A stretch of DNA of 64,000 nucleotides from NCBI GenBank assembly GCA_945865485.1, contig CAMBEC010000007.1:1-64000 (forward strand). Direction: 5' to 3'. Position numbers and translations under genes: made by a program. The notes beneath the pieces were generated by a model, which was given only the letters and a program-made list of their open reading frames with translations, had not been told where the DNA came from and searched no databases. This stretch comes from Rickettsia typhi (GTDB taxonomy: Bacteria; Pseudomonadota; Alphaproteobacteria; Rickettsiales; Rickettsiaceae). This document shows, piece by piece, positions 28,395 to 37,207 of the stretch (within the stretch, counting starts at the first letter, position 1; each line of letters starts with the position of its first letter).

Positions 28395-29969
28395 ATGCGT
28401 TGGTTATATTATACTATTTCTATAGTTAGTTCCTTATTGGTATTCATTATTTACCAATTTTGGCCTCCTATTATTTATGCTTTATTTATTATAATTCCTT
28501 ATATCTTAATTGGAATACATGACATAAGGTCTGTGAGCCATACGGTACTCCGAAATTATCCTGTAATTGGTCATTTGAGGTATATACTCGAATTTATTAG
28601 ACCAGAGATTCAACAATATTATATTGAAACTGACAATAGCGGAACACCTTATTCACGAGAAACTAGATCCCTAATTTACCAAAAAGCTAAAGGAGTTCGG
28701 GAAACTATTGCTTTTGGTACCAAAAACGATCTTACTAGTGTTGGTTATGTTTTTTCTTATCACTCGCTTGCTCCTAAAACAGTATCTCATGATAAAACTA
28801 GAATTTTAATAGGTGGGCCAGATTGTACAAAACCTTATGATGCATCAAGATTAAATATATCAGGTATGAGTTTTGGATCAATTAGTCCCAACGCTATTAG
28901 AGCACTGAATAAAGGTGCTAAAATTGGTAAATTTGCTCATAGCACCGGCGAGGGGGGAGTTAGCTCATATCATCTTGAGAATGGGGGGGATTTAGTTTGG
29001 CAAATAGGAACAGCCTATTTTGGCTGTCGCTACCAAGATGGGCGCTTTGACCAAGATTCATTTGAGCAAATTGCTAAGAATGACGTTGTGAAAATGATTG
29101 AGATCAAATTATCTCAAGGAGCAAAACCAGCGCATGGCGGCATATTGCCGGCAGCAAAAGTGACTGAAGAAATAGCAAAAATTCGTATGCTTGAGCCATG
29201 GAAGGATGCTATTTCTCCACCTATGCATACAGAGTTTTCCACACCAATTGGACTTATGGAGTTTGTTGCAAGGTTACGTAAAATCACTGGTGGAAAACCG
29301 ATTGGGTTTAAGCTATGTTTGGGGCATAAAACTGAATTTATGGCCATATGTAAGGCTATGATCGAAACAGGAATAAGGCCTGATTTTATAACGGTTGATG
29401 GTTCTGAAGGTGGAACTGGTGCTGCTCCAGTTACTTTTACCAATCGTATTGGTACTCCTATAAATGAATCCATAACATTTGTCCACAACTGCCTTGTTGG
29501 AGCAAATCTGCGAGACGATATAAAATTAATTGCCAGTGGAAAAATTGCTACTGGTTATGACATGGTTACCAAGATTGCCCTTGGTGCTGATGCTTGCAGC
29601 ATGGCAAGAGCAATGATGTTTGCACTTGGATGCCTTCAATCACTTAGCTGCAATACAGATAGATGTCCTACTGGTATTGCTACACAAAACAAGCATCGCT
29701 GGTCTATGTTAGATGTAAAGGATAAGTCAGTGAGAGTAGCTAACTTCCAGAAGAGAACTATACATTCATTTTGTGAACTTGTTGGGGCGCTTGGTATAGA
29801 TGACCCAGACCAGCTTGATCCTGAGCATATTAGAAGATATATAGACACAAGCACTAGCAAAAGTTTTGCTGCTATATACCCGCAACTGCATAAAGGCGAG
29901 TTGCTGGAAAAAAATTCTAACAGCGTATACGCAGATTTGTGGCATATAGCAAAAGCAGAAAGTTTTTAA
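28395..29969 (+). CDS. FMN-binding glutamate-synthase-family protein
   Basis: 524 residues. Two hydrophobic segments at about 5-45 anchor it in the membrane. The remainder is the FMN-binding barrel of the GltB synthase domain: GMSFGSISPNAIRALNKGAK, HSTGEGGVSSYH, GAKPAHGGILPAAKV, VDGSEGGTGAAP and a Cys-containing LSCNTDRCPTGIATQ. It lacks the amidotransferase and GXGXG domains of full glutamate synthase. Stand-alone members of this family are common and poorly characterised; ammonia- or ferredoxin-linked glutamate synthesis is one idea. It lies 50 bases after parC. Confidence 0.87.
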   Translation: MRWLYYTISIVSSLLVFIIYQFWPPIIYALFIIIPYILIGIHDIRSVSHTVLRNYPVIGHLRYILEFIRPEIQQYYIETDNSGTPYSRETRSLIYQKAKGVRETIAFGTKNDLTSVGYVFSYHSLAPKTVSHDKTRILIGGPDCTKPYDASRLNISGMSFGSISPNAIRALNKGAKIGKFAHSTGEGGVSSYHLENGGDLVWQIGTAYFGCRYQDGRFDQDSFEQIAKNDVVKMIEIKLSQGAKPAHGGILPAAKVTEEIAKIRMLEPWKDAISPPMHTEFSTPIGLMEFVARLRKITGGKPIGFKLCLGHKTEFMAICKAMIETGIRPDFITVDGSEGGTGAAPVTFTNRIGTPINESITFVHNCLVGANLRDDIKLIASGKIATGYDMVTKIALGADACSMARAMMFALGCLQSLSCNTDRCPTGIATQNKHRWSMLDVKDKSVRVANFQKRTIHSFCELVGALGIDDPDQLDPEHIRRYIDTSTSKSFAAIYPQLHKGELLEKNSNSVYADLWHIAKAESF

Positions 29970-30042
29970 AGTATTTTTTTGTTATGACAAGGAGTGCGCC
30001 TTGGAGCAATGCTAGGCTGTTCGGGTGACACAGATTAACTAC

Positions 30043-31359
30043 TTAACTCTTTTTTTGCATTATATAATACATTACGCCGGTTATCAGTAAGGTGTACCAA
30101 GCTCCTTCAAAGATTTTTATAATGTTAGTAAGAACAAAAGTACTATCTAAAAACACTATCCAGGAAATGATAATAATCTTAAGAATATTCGAAGTTTTTC
30201 TATTAAGTAATAATATTGAGAAAAGGATGGTTGTGATAAGCATCACTCCAGAAACACTTAGCCCATAAGCAAAAGACAACTGGTAGGAAGTTTGAAAATA
30301 TAGAATAGCTATGACAGTTAATATATAAAGTATCTTATTAACTATAGGAACATAGACTTGACCTGGATTATTTGATAAGTGAACAACCTTAAGTTTTGGT
30401 AAATAACCTAATGTTATTGCTTGCCAACTAAGTGAGAAAACTCCTGATATCATAGCTTGTGAGGCTATTATAGTTGCCATAGTGGCTAATATTATCAATG
30501 GATAAAGACCTGCTGAAGGTATAAGGTGGTAAAATGGATCAAATACTAATTCTGGAGATCTCAAAAGCAAGCTTCCTTGGCCTAAATAATTTAGAATTAA
30601 TGAGGGAAAAACTAAAAAATACCATGTTTGCTTAATAGGAATATTTCCAAAATGACCTCTATCAGCATATAAGGCTTCTGCACCAGTAACTACTAAGAAT
30701 ACACCGCTAAGAGCTTTAAATGCTGCCCATCCATTATCAAAGATAAAATAAATAATAAAATAGGGATTTAATGCCTTTAAAATCATAGGTTCAGCAATAA
30801 TATTATAAATACCAAGGCAAGCCAAAGTTAAAAACCAAATTATCATAATAGGACCAAAAAAAAACCCAAGTTTATTGCTCCCTATTTGCTGAAATCCAAA
30901 AAGCAGAGTTAAAACGCCAATTGATAGTAATATTATATATTTTTGTATACCTAAAGAGACAATATTTAAACCTTCTAATGCACTAAGTACAGATATAGCT
31001 GGGGTGATTACTCCATCTCCGAATAACAATGCAGCGCCTAACATTCCAAGTACTATTGATATAGTTTTATAATGTGAATGTTTTATGGTAGAACATAAAA
31101 AGGATAATGCTAATATACCTCCTCTCTCTTCATCTTTATCTATATTCATTACAAGATAAATATATTTAACAGTTACTACGAGAAATAATATCCATATAAA
31201 CAGACTAATCAGACCTAGGACGTTACTTGGAGTGGCTTCCAAACCACTTATTATAAAGGAGCTTTTTAGAGCATATAAAGGGCTAGTTCCTATGTCTCCA
31301 TATACTATCCCAATAGTACTTAGTAATAATAACCGTGAACTACCTAATGTTTTCTTCAA
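30043..31359 (-). CDS. kup: Kup-family potassium uptake protein, C-terminally short
   Basis: 438 residues with about 12 membrane segments. The N-terminus has the family signatures GIVYGDIGTSPLYALKSSF and DEERGGILALSFL, then GAALLFGDGVITPAISVLSA. Kup proteins import K+ with H+. Usual length is about 620 residues; here the cytoplasmic C-terminal domain of nearly 200 residues is absent and the protein ends just after the last helix (YYIMQKKS). Transport helices are complete, so it may work without the regulatory tail, or it may be a truncated gene. No remnant of the missing part is visible downstream. Confidence 0.87.
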   Translation of the reverse strand: MKKTLGSSRLLLLSTIGIVYGDIGTSPLYALKSSFIISGLEATPSNVLGLISLFIWILFLVVTVKYIYLVMNIDKDEERGGILALSFLCSTIKHSHYKTISIVLGMLGAALLFGDGVITPAISVLSALEGLNIVSLGIQKYIILLSIGVLTLLFGFQQIGSNKLGFFFGPIMIIWFLTLACLGIYNIIAEPMILKALNPYFIIYFIFDNGWAAFKALSGVFLVVTGAEALYADRGHFGNIPIKQTWYFLVFPSLILNYLGQGSLLLRSPELVFDPFYHLIPSAGLYPLIILATMATIIASQAMISGVFSLSWQAITLGYLPKLKVVHLSNNPGQVYVPIVNKILYILTVIAILYFQTSYQLSFAYGLSVSGVMLITTILFSILLLNRKTSNILKIIIISWIVFLDSTFVLTNIIKIFEGAWYTLLITGVMYYIMQKKS

Positions 31360-31553
31360 TGAAATAATCTTAGAAATGCCAATTTAAACCACTATAGCTT
31401 ATCCAGAATTGGCGTTAAAAATATAAAAAGCCATATAAAATCCGACATTTTTGTCATTGCAACAGGTCTTCATTTATAAGATATGACAAACCAATGTGGT
31501 AATGGTGTTGTATCTTGTAGGGCTTAGTTAGTTAGGTAGAGTTGTAAAACACT

Positions 31554-32951
31554 CTACAAATTGATCGTTCTTTTCTCGATAGCCAGCGCTGCTTCTTTGA
31601 TTGCTTCGTTAAGCGTTGGATGTGCATGACAAGTTCTAGCGATGTCTTCAGAAGCGCCACCAAATTCCATATAAGCTACAACCTCGCCAATTAACGTCCC
31701 AGCATCTGGACCAATGATATGCGCTCCAAGGATGCGATCAGTTTTTGCGCAAGCAAGAAGCTTAACCATACCGTCAGTATCACCCACACTTCTAGCACGT
31801 GAATTAGCTAAAAATGGAAATTTTCCAACTTTATAATCTACACCGTTTTTCTTCAACTCTTCCTCTGTTTCGCCGACGGAGGCTACTTCTGGGTGAGTAT
31901 AAACTACACCAGGTATAAGCTTATAATTTACGTGTCCAGCCTGTCCATTCATAATCTCAACGGCTGCTATAGCTTCTTCTTCAGCTTTGTGTGCTAGCAT
32001 AGGTCCCTTAATTACATCGCCAATAGCGTAGACATTTGAGATATTTGTTTGAAAATGATTATTTACGTTAATTCTAGAACGCTCGTCCAAAGCAATCCCT
32101 GCTTCTTTCAAGCCAAGGCCATCAGTATTTGGCCTTCTGCCAACTGAGACGAGCACTACATCACAAGATATTTGAGATTGTTTTGAGTCGCTAACTCCGC
32201 TTAGGGTTATGGTCAGGCCATCCCCTTTTTTCTCTGCTTTTAGTACTTTGGTATTTAGTATGAAGTTAAAGCCTTGTTTCTCTAAAATTTTGTGGAACGA
32301 CTTACCAATTTCACCATCAAGTGCTGGGACGATACGATCAGAGAATTCTACAACAGTTACTTTACTACCAAGTCTTTTCCAAACAGAACCTAGTTCGAGT
32401 CCTATATATCCCCCACCAATTACCACAAGGTCTTTTGGCACCTTTGGTAATGATAAAGCCCCAGTTGAAGAAACTATTGTTTTCTCATCAACAGTTACAC
32501 CTGGAACATCAATAACTTCTGAACCAGTAGCAATTAAAATATTTTTTGCTTTAATTTTTTCAACACTGGATCCATTGGTAATTTCAATGGTATTTGGGTC
32601 AAGAATTTTGCCAGTACCAACAAGCTTAGTAATTTTATTCTTAGCAAAAAGTGATTCAATACCTCTGCATAGATCATCTACAACTTTATTTTTCTTCGAT
32701 AGCATCTTCTCTAAATCGAGTTTAACAGTTGCATTGATGCCTATGTCTGCAAAATGCTCTCTAGCATCTTCATATTTTTCTGAAAAATTTAGTAACGCTT
32801 TGGATGGTATGCAACCAACATTCAAACATGTTCCCCCTAGAGTCTTACGTTTTTCAACACATGCTACCTTCATTCCAAGTTGCGAAGCCCTTATAGCACC
32901 AGTATAGCCACCAGGACCACTTCCAATAACCACCAAATCAAACTCTTGCAT
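31554..32951 (-). CDS. lpdA: dihydrolipoyl dehydrogenase
   Basis: 465 residues. FAD-binding GSGPGGYTGAIRASQLG starts at residue 10, followed by the redox-active disulfide in GGTCLNVGCIPSKALL, the NAD-binding VIGGGYIGLELG, and the C-terminal HAHPTLNEA with the catalytic His-Glu pair. This is the E3 subunit of pyruvate or 2-oxoglutarate dehydrogenase complexes. It is not next to other subunit genes here. Rickettsiales usually carry two copies, so which complex it serves is not shown. Confidence 0.94.
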   Translation of the reverse strand: MQEFDLVVIGSGPGGYTGAIRASQLGMKVACVEKRKTLGGTCLNVGCIPSKALLNFSEKYEDAREHFADIGINATVKLDLEKMLSKKNKVVDDLCRGIESLFAKNKITKLVGTGKILDPNTIEITNGSSVEKIKAKNILIATGSEVIDVPGVTVDEKTIVSSTGALSLPKVPKDLVVIGGGYIGLELGSVWKRLGSKVTVVEFSDRIVPALDGEIGKSFHKILEKQGFNFILNTKVLKAEKKGDGLTITLSGVSDSKQSQISCDVVLVSVGRRPNTDGLGLKEAGIALDERSRINVNNHFQTNISNVYAIGDVIKGPMLAHKAEEEAIAAVEIMNGQAGHVNYKLIPGVVYTHPEVASVGETEEELKKNGVDYKVGKFPFLANSRARSVGDTDGMVKLLACAKTDRILGAHIIGPDAGTLIGEVVAYMEFGGASEDIARTCHAHPTLNEAIKEAALAIEKRTINL

Positions 32952-33085
32952 AACTAAATTTCTTATATAATTATAAATTCAACCCGCAAATGATAGCACA
33001 TGAAATAATTCAATGACAACAAAAAGCAAGTTTAGCTTCATAAACAAGATATTCAGCAAGAGTTTTGGGATCACAAGTTTAAATC

Positions 33086-33721
33086 CTAATTTATTAGAAT
33101 TTGTTTGGGCTCTAATTTTTTATCTTCGGCTCTTGGTAGAACTATTGTTAGTACCCCATTTTTTAGGTTTGATGTAATAGAATTGGTATTAACATCTTTT
33201 GGCATTAATAATCTATGCTGGAACGAATTACGGTATTCTTGGTTAAAGAATGATTTTTCTTTATCGTCCTTATTCTCAATAGTCTTTTTACCGTTTATTA
33301 TCAAATAATCACCATGTGTTTCTATTTTTAATTCTTTTTTGTCAAAACCAGGGCAATCTATATTTAGAATATATTGTTTATCATAAGCTGCTATGTTGGT
33401 ATATATTCTATTACTATTAGTCAAAATATCATCAAGATTATCCCAGTTTTTTAGGAACGGTCTACTATGAAATCTATTTAATTCTTGGAACAGTTGATTG
33501 ACTTGCCTTTTGTAATCTTCGAAATAAGTATCTTTTGAATTATTAACGCTTTGTTGTTCAGTGGTAGTTTTTGGATCTTCTGTTTTTTCACCTAGTTCTT
33601 TAGACAAAGCTGCACTATGGCAAAAAAGAACTGTACTTAATAACCCTACCGCACAAATAGTACGTTTTGTTGGTAAATATCCCAAATAGGTGTTTTGATT
33701 TTTAATATTAGAGTTTGTCAT
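33086..33721 (-). CDS. Hsp20/alpha-crystallin protein with signal-like N-terminus
   Basis: 211 residues. Residues 104-205 are an alpha-crystallin domain (NIAAYDKQYILNIDCPGFDK, DYLIINGKKTIE, LKNGVLTIVLPRAE with the GVL motif). The N-terminus is unusual: a basic stretch then a hydrophobic core at about 22-40 (ICAVGLLSTVLFCHSAALS), like a signal peptide or anchor, followed by an acidic linker. Typical bacterial Hsp20 chaperones are cytosolic and lack this. It may act in the periplasm or be membrane-bound. A later start to avoid the hydrophobic part would lack an ATG. Confidence 0.85.
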   Translation of the reverse strand: MTNSNIKNQNTYLGYLPTKRTICAVGLLSTVLFCHSAALSKELGEKTEDPKTTTEQQSVNNSKDTYFEDYKRQVNQLFQELNRFHSRPFLKNWDNLDDILTNSNRIYTNIAAYDKQYILNIDCPGFDKKELKIETHGDYLIINGKKTIENKDDKEKSFFNQEYRNSFQHRLLMPKDVNTNSITSNLKNGVLTIVLPRAEDKKLEPKQILIN

Positions 33722-34003
33722 ATTAACTAATACCTCAATTTGAACATTTAATTAAACTAGTTATATTAGTAAATCGATTTGGTACTTAATGTTAAGTGTT
33801 GGATTCCTAATTTGACTTAGCGCAATCTATAGCTTACGCACCTTGTACCTCTGAATTCACCATATTATTTATATAATTCTTCAGTTTTTAATTTCAATAG
33901 GTTTGTAAAATGCTTTTTTAGGAGAGCTTATTTTTCTTAGATTTATTAGGGGCTTAGAGGATCAAAAAGGGACAGAGAAGTAGTAATAAATTATGTTCTA
34001 TAA

Positions 34004-34372
34004 TTATCCTGTCTTCTCAAAATATAATCCCTCTAGATTGTGATTATTTGGATCGATAATAAAGCAAGCATAATAACCCGGGAAATATTCTCTATACCCA
34101 GGTTTTCCATTATCTGTAGCATTTAATTTAATGGCTTTGTGATAAAAAGCCTCGACTTCTGCATTTGAATTACATTCAAATGCTATATGCACTGGTGATG
34201 AGGCTGGTTTATCAGCATAAATTTCAAAAAACGGTACGCCATTCTTGCCGTAAGCAATACAAAGATCATTGCTAAATATTATACTCCAGCCTATGACTTC
34301 TAGCAATGGAGTGTAAAATTTTTCACTGTCTTTTATATTCTTTACGTAAACTCCAATGTGTGAAATCATCAT
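34004..34372 (-). CDS. VOC (glyoxalase/bleomycin-resistance) family protein
   Basis: 122 residues with the paired beta-alpha-beta-beta-beta modules of the vicinal-oxygen-chelate fold: ISHIGVYVKNIKDSEKFYTP at the start (metal-ligand His), HIAFECNSNAEVEAFYHKAI in the middle, and YACFIIDPNNHNLEGLYFE at the end (the metal-binding Glu of DPxGNxxE). Members include lyases, epimerases and resistance proteins; the function here is open. It stands alone. Confidence 0.85.
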   Translation of the reverse strand: MMISHIGVYVKNIKDSEKFYTPLLEVIGWSIIFSNDLCIAYGKNGVPFFEIYADKPASSPVHIAFECNSNAEVEAFYHKAIKLNATDNGKPGYREYFPGYYACFIIDPNNHNLEGLYFEKTG

Positions 34373-34693
34373 TTACCTCTTTAGCTTTCTAATCATCCAA
34401 ATGTCTTCAGCCTATAGTACTAAATACAGCGCTATAATGTCAACTTTCAGTTAAAACTCAATTACTACCGGCTGAAGCCGGATAGTAATTGAGAATCTCT
34501 TTATTAGTTTCTATGACGTAGCCAGCATGGTTTTTAGTTGATAAAGATACACCAAGTACAGCTGAATTAATATTTTCTAATAACACTAATTACATTTAAA
34601 TAAACGAACCATTGATTTGATATAATATTAAGAATTTTTCTAACGTTTGTGTATAAATTATCTGGGTTATAAATATGGTTTGAATTTTTAATA
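34373..34693. other. 321-bp intergenic region
   Basis: It contains one strong hairpin (34457-34493, listed separately) and the leader of the VOC gene. Nothing else recognisable. Confidence 0.5.
34457..34493 (-). terminator. strong hairpin, possible terminator of the methyltransferase gene
   Basis: Arms ctcaattactaccggc and gccggatagtaattgag pair over 16 bp with one bulged A around a TGAA loop. On the minus strand a TTTT follows. It is 200 bases past the stop of the minus-strand methyltransferase gene; it could alternatively be a repeat palindrome. Confidence 0.45.
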
Positions 34694-35461
34694 TTAAAGC
34701 GTGTCAGTCGGATTAAAGTGCTCTTTCAGTAGTTTTATGCTTCGTTTTGTTCTAGTCGAAATAAAACTTATTAAATTCACGTAGTCTGTAAATGGCTTGT
34801 CCTGAGTGATTTTAAGTTCTCCGTACATCTTTTTTGTTATAGAGTAAGAAATCCCGTCTTTAAGGCTGTTTGACTCACCAGCAGCTTTTACTGCTTTCAT
34901 AAGTGATAAAGGGTTCTGATATTCAAGTTCAAGAGATTCCATGTCGATAATATTCTCTGTAAAGTTAGCTTGTCCTAGCAAGGGCGTCATATGCTCAAAC
35001 TGAATAAAGGGTGAAATATGGGGAACATGCAATCCTGAAGTTTGAGACTCGAGATCTACTAATTTTCGGCGTAAATTGGACAACGTACCCCCCCCGGGAA
35101 AATTACAAATAAAGATTCCATTAGGTTCAAGAATTTCAGATACCTGTTTTAAAAAACCCTGAACATTTGATATCCAGTGCAAGCCAAAAGGGAAAACTAT
35201 CAAATCAAATTTTTGTTGAATCAACTTTATTTGCTGGGTTAATTCAATGATAGCTAGTTTATGATCGGGATATTTTTGAGTCAAAGTTTTGACAAATAAG
35301 TCTTCAAGAAGTGGGTTAATTAGTAATATATTATTAAATTTGCGGTCTACAGGTTCAAGACGATCTAGCAAATCTTCGCATATAAATTTATGAAAAGGTG
35401 ATTTGTATAAGTTTTTTCTAGATTTTTCACGGTTACGTTCTATCGTGCGCGTGCTAAACAT
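34694..35461 (-). CDS. SAM-dependent methyltransferase, NDUFAF5-like
   Basis: 255 residues, class I methyltransferase fold. The conserved pattern FDLIVFPFGLHWISNVQGFL, LEPNGIFICNFPGGGTLSNL and PHISPFIQFEHMTPLLG matches the alphaproteobacterial and mitochondrial NDUFAF5 family, which modifies a complex I subunit (hydroxylation of an arginine in NDUFS7/NuoB). The usual glycine-rich SAM motif is degenerate (NNILLINPLLEDLFVK). A complex I operon including nuoB is in this window. It starts 5 bases after the lytic transglycosylase start-side end, on the same strand. Confidence 0.75.
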   Translation of the reverse strand: MFSTRTIERNREKSRKNLYKSPFHKFICEDLLDRLEPVDRKFNNILLINPLLEDLFVKTLTQKYPDHKLAIIELTQQIKLIQQKFDLIVFPFGLHWISNVQGFLKQVSEILEPNGIFICNFPGGGTLSNLRRKLVDLESQTSGLHVPHISPFIQFEHMTPLLGQANFTENIIDMESLELEYQNPLSLMKAVKAAGESNSLKDGISYSITKKMYGELKITQDKPFTDYVNLISFISTRTKRSIKLLKEHFNPTDTL

Positions 35462-35466
35462 GGCTA

Positions 35467-36186
35467 TTATTGAACTTTGCGGAACAAATCGCTATTTTTG
35501 ATTCTGCCAACTCTCACTTCAACTTTACTCATACCAAGATATTTCGACCTCATATTTCTATTTTTACTATTAGTAGAATTAGGTGATTCTCGGTATTCTT
35601 TACCGTATGCGTAGCGATTAAGGTCTTGTTTATAAGTTACCATCTTATTGTTTATTTTATTAACACTAGCCTGATAAGTACTAGCCCTGTCATAAGTGCT
35701 TGAATGGTAATGACCTACCGCTTTATTCCAATTTCCAAGTCTAGAATAATGTTCTCTTAATAACTGAGCTGCATAAGCTATATTTCTTCTTGGTGAAAAT
35801 GCTTGATCAAGAGATGTAAAAGCATCTGGGTGATATTTTAAATTAATCTGCATACAACCAACGTCGATGCTTTCTTTACCAGCTGTCATTTGATCTTTCA
35901 CAAATCTTATAGCATCTCGTTTTGTTTTAAAATGAAATCCTTTGCCTTCAACATTTATTGTCCAAGGCCAAACGACACCGATCTTGTGCCGGGAGTGAGG
36001 TTTCCTAGTTTCTTGTAAAGAAATTGAATGCAAGATATCTTTTGGTAAATTATATCGATTTTCAAAATAAGAAAACATGCTAGAACATTTCTTTGACTCT
36101 AGTATTTCACGGTCTACTGCTGCAAACGCTTGAATTGAACTGAGAATAAGAGATATAAGTATAAAAACCTTTATCTTTTGCTTCAT
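35467..36186 (-). CDS. lytic transglycosylase (SLT domain)
   Basis: 239 residues with a signal peptide (cleavage near AFAA, residue 23). The SLT domain at about 40-180 shows the catalytic Glu59 in SISLQETRKP, the IDVGCMQINLKYHP block and NIAYAAQLLREHY. It cleaves peptidoglycan glycan strands by the 1,6-anhydro route. The size and short C-terminal tail resemble VirB1 or flagellum-associated transglycosylases; given flagellar genes in the window either is possible. The adjacent methyltransferase is likely co-transcribed. Confidence 0.87.
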   Translation of the reverse strand: MKQKIKVFILISLILSSIQAFAAVDREILESKKCSSMFSYFENRYNLPKDILHSISLQETRKPHSRHKIGVVWPWTINVEGKGFHFKTKRDAIRFVKDQMTAGKESIDVGCMQINLKYHPDAFTSLDQAFSPRRNIAYAAQLLREHYSRLGNWNKAVGHYHSSTYDRASTYQASVNKINNKMVTYKQDLNRYAYGKEYRESPNSTNSKNRNMRSKYLGMSKVEVRVGRIKNSDLFRKVQ

Positions 36187-36300
36187 TATAATTACGAAAT
36201 AAATTTATCAACAAGCATGAATATTATAGTATGGCGAATACAAATTTGCAACTAATATAGTCATTTATGCTAATTCAATCTAAATGATTATATACCTCAA

Positions 36301-36576
36301 GTGAAAGAAATATTCGATAGCATTCAGTCAAGAAAGCAAAAAAAGATTCTGCTAAAAGTTAGAGCTGGAGCAAAACAAAGTTCTGTAGATGGTTGGATAA
36401 TTATTAATGATAAAGAATATTTAAAACTATCTATTAAGTCTCCTCCTGAAAAAGGCAAGGCAAATAAGGAAATCATAGAATACTTAGCAGAAGAATTGGC
36501 AATCCCAAAATCGGATATAGAAATTACTTCTGGTAAAACATCTCAGTTTAAAGTTGTCAATCTAGTTTTTCGATGA
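36301..36576 (+). CDS. DUF167/YggU family protein
   Basis: 91 residues starting at GTG 36301. The family pattern is clear: LKVRAGAKQSSVDGW, SPPEKGKANKEIIEYLAEE and VEITSGKTS-like (DIEITSGKTSQFKVV). The role of this small conserved family is not established. It ends 4 bases before the convergent lipoprotein gene. Confidence 0.85.
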   Translation: MKEIFDSIQSRKQKKILLKVRAGAKQSSVDGWIIINDKEYLKLSIKSPPEKGKANKEIIEYLAEELAIPKSDIEITSGKTSQFKVVNLVFR

Positions 36577-36580
36577 ATTC

Positions 36581-37096
36581 TTAGAAGGCATAGGAAGCGT
36601 TATAGGGTGGGAATGACATAATATTATTACGATATAATGGGTCTTGTTTTCTGGCATTATTCTCAATAATGTCTTTTGTTTTATTTATTTTTCTATGGAA
36701 ATTTTCTTCTTTTTGTTCATGCCTTGATTTTTTATGCTCAAAAATTTTTGCGCTCTCAAAATTTTTTATTTTTGTATCCAGTTTTCTAGCATTATTGTCA
36801 TTCTCAATAATGTCTTTTGTTTTATTTGGATTACCTGAGAAGTTATCTTTCTGGGATACATATCTTAATTTTTTGTTCTCAGGGATTTTTATGCTTCCAA
36901 AATTTTCCATTTGTATGCCAAGTTTTTTAGCGTTATTGTTATTGTCAGTGACATCTTTTGTTCTATTTGTTTTTATATGGAAGTTTTCTTCTTGCTGTTC
37001 ATGTGTTGATTTCTTGTTTTCAAAATTTTCTATTTTTATACCAGTACAAGCAGAAAGTGCGGCAGAACAAACTATAACCGTCATCAAACTTTTCAT
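36581..37096 (-). CDS. repeat-containing lipoprotein, unknown function
   Basis: 171 residues. A signal peptide ends in LSAC (Cys17), so it should be a lipoprotein. The mature part is made of three diverged repeats of about 45 residues, each with a [IK]xNFE/NFG start, a K/E-rich stretch, NxTKD(I/V) and NNARK(L/Q)D. The repeats are strongly hydrophilic, rich in N, K and E, and probably disordered or helical. No family is recognised. Repeat-number variation would be expected between strains. Confidence 0.65.
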   Translation of the reverse strand: MKSLMTVIVCSAALSACTGIKIENFENKKSTHEQQEENFHIKTNRTKDVTDNNNNAKKLGIQMENFGSIKIPENKKLRYVSQKDNFSGNPNKTKDIIENDNNARKLDTKIKNFESAKIFEHKKSRHEQKEENFHRKINKTKDIIENNARKQDPLYRNNIMSFPPYNASYAF

Positions 37097-37207
37097 AATT
37101 TTTTCGTAACCATGTTATTATTTTTTTATTAAATTCAACTCGAACTATTTAAAAATTGTACTATAAGCACTATATGACTTCAAATAATATGTTTAATTGA
37201 GGATATC

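Noticed and set aside
31536..31557. Hairpin gtagagt/actctac at the lpdA stop as terminator
   Set aside because: It overlaps the stop codon and has no T-run on the minus strand.
32209..32907. 232-codon plus-strand frame antisense to lpdA
   Set aside because: lpdA is complete with all motifs; the antisense translation has no recognisable domain.
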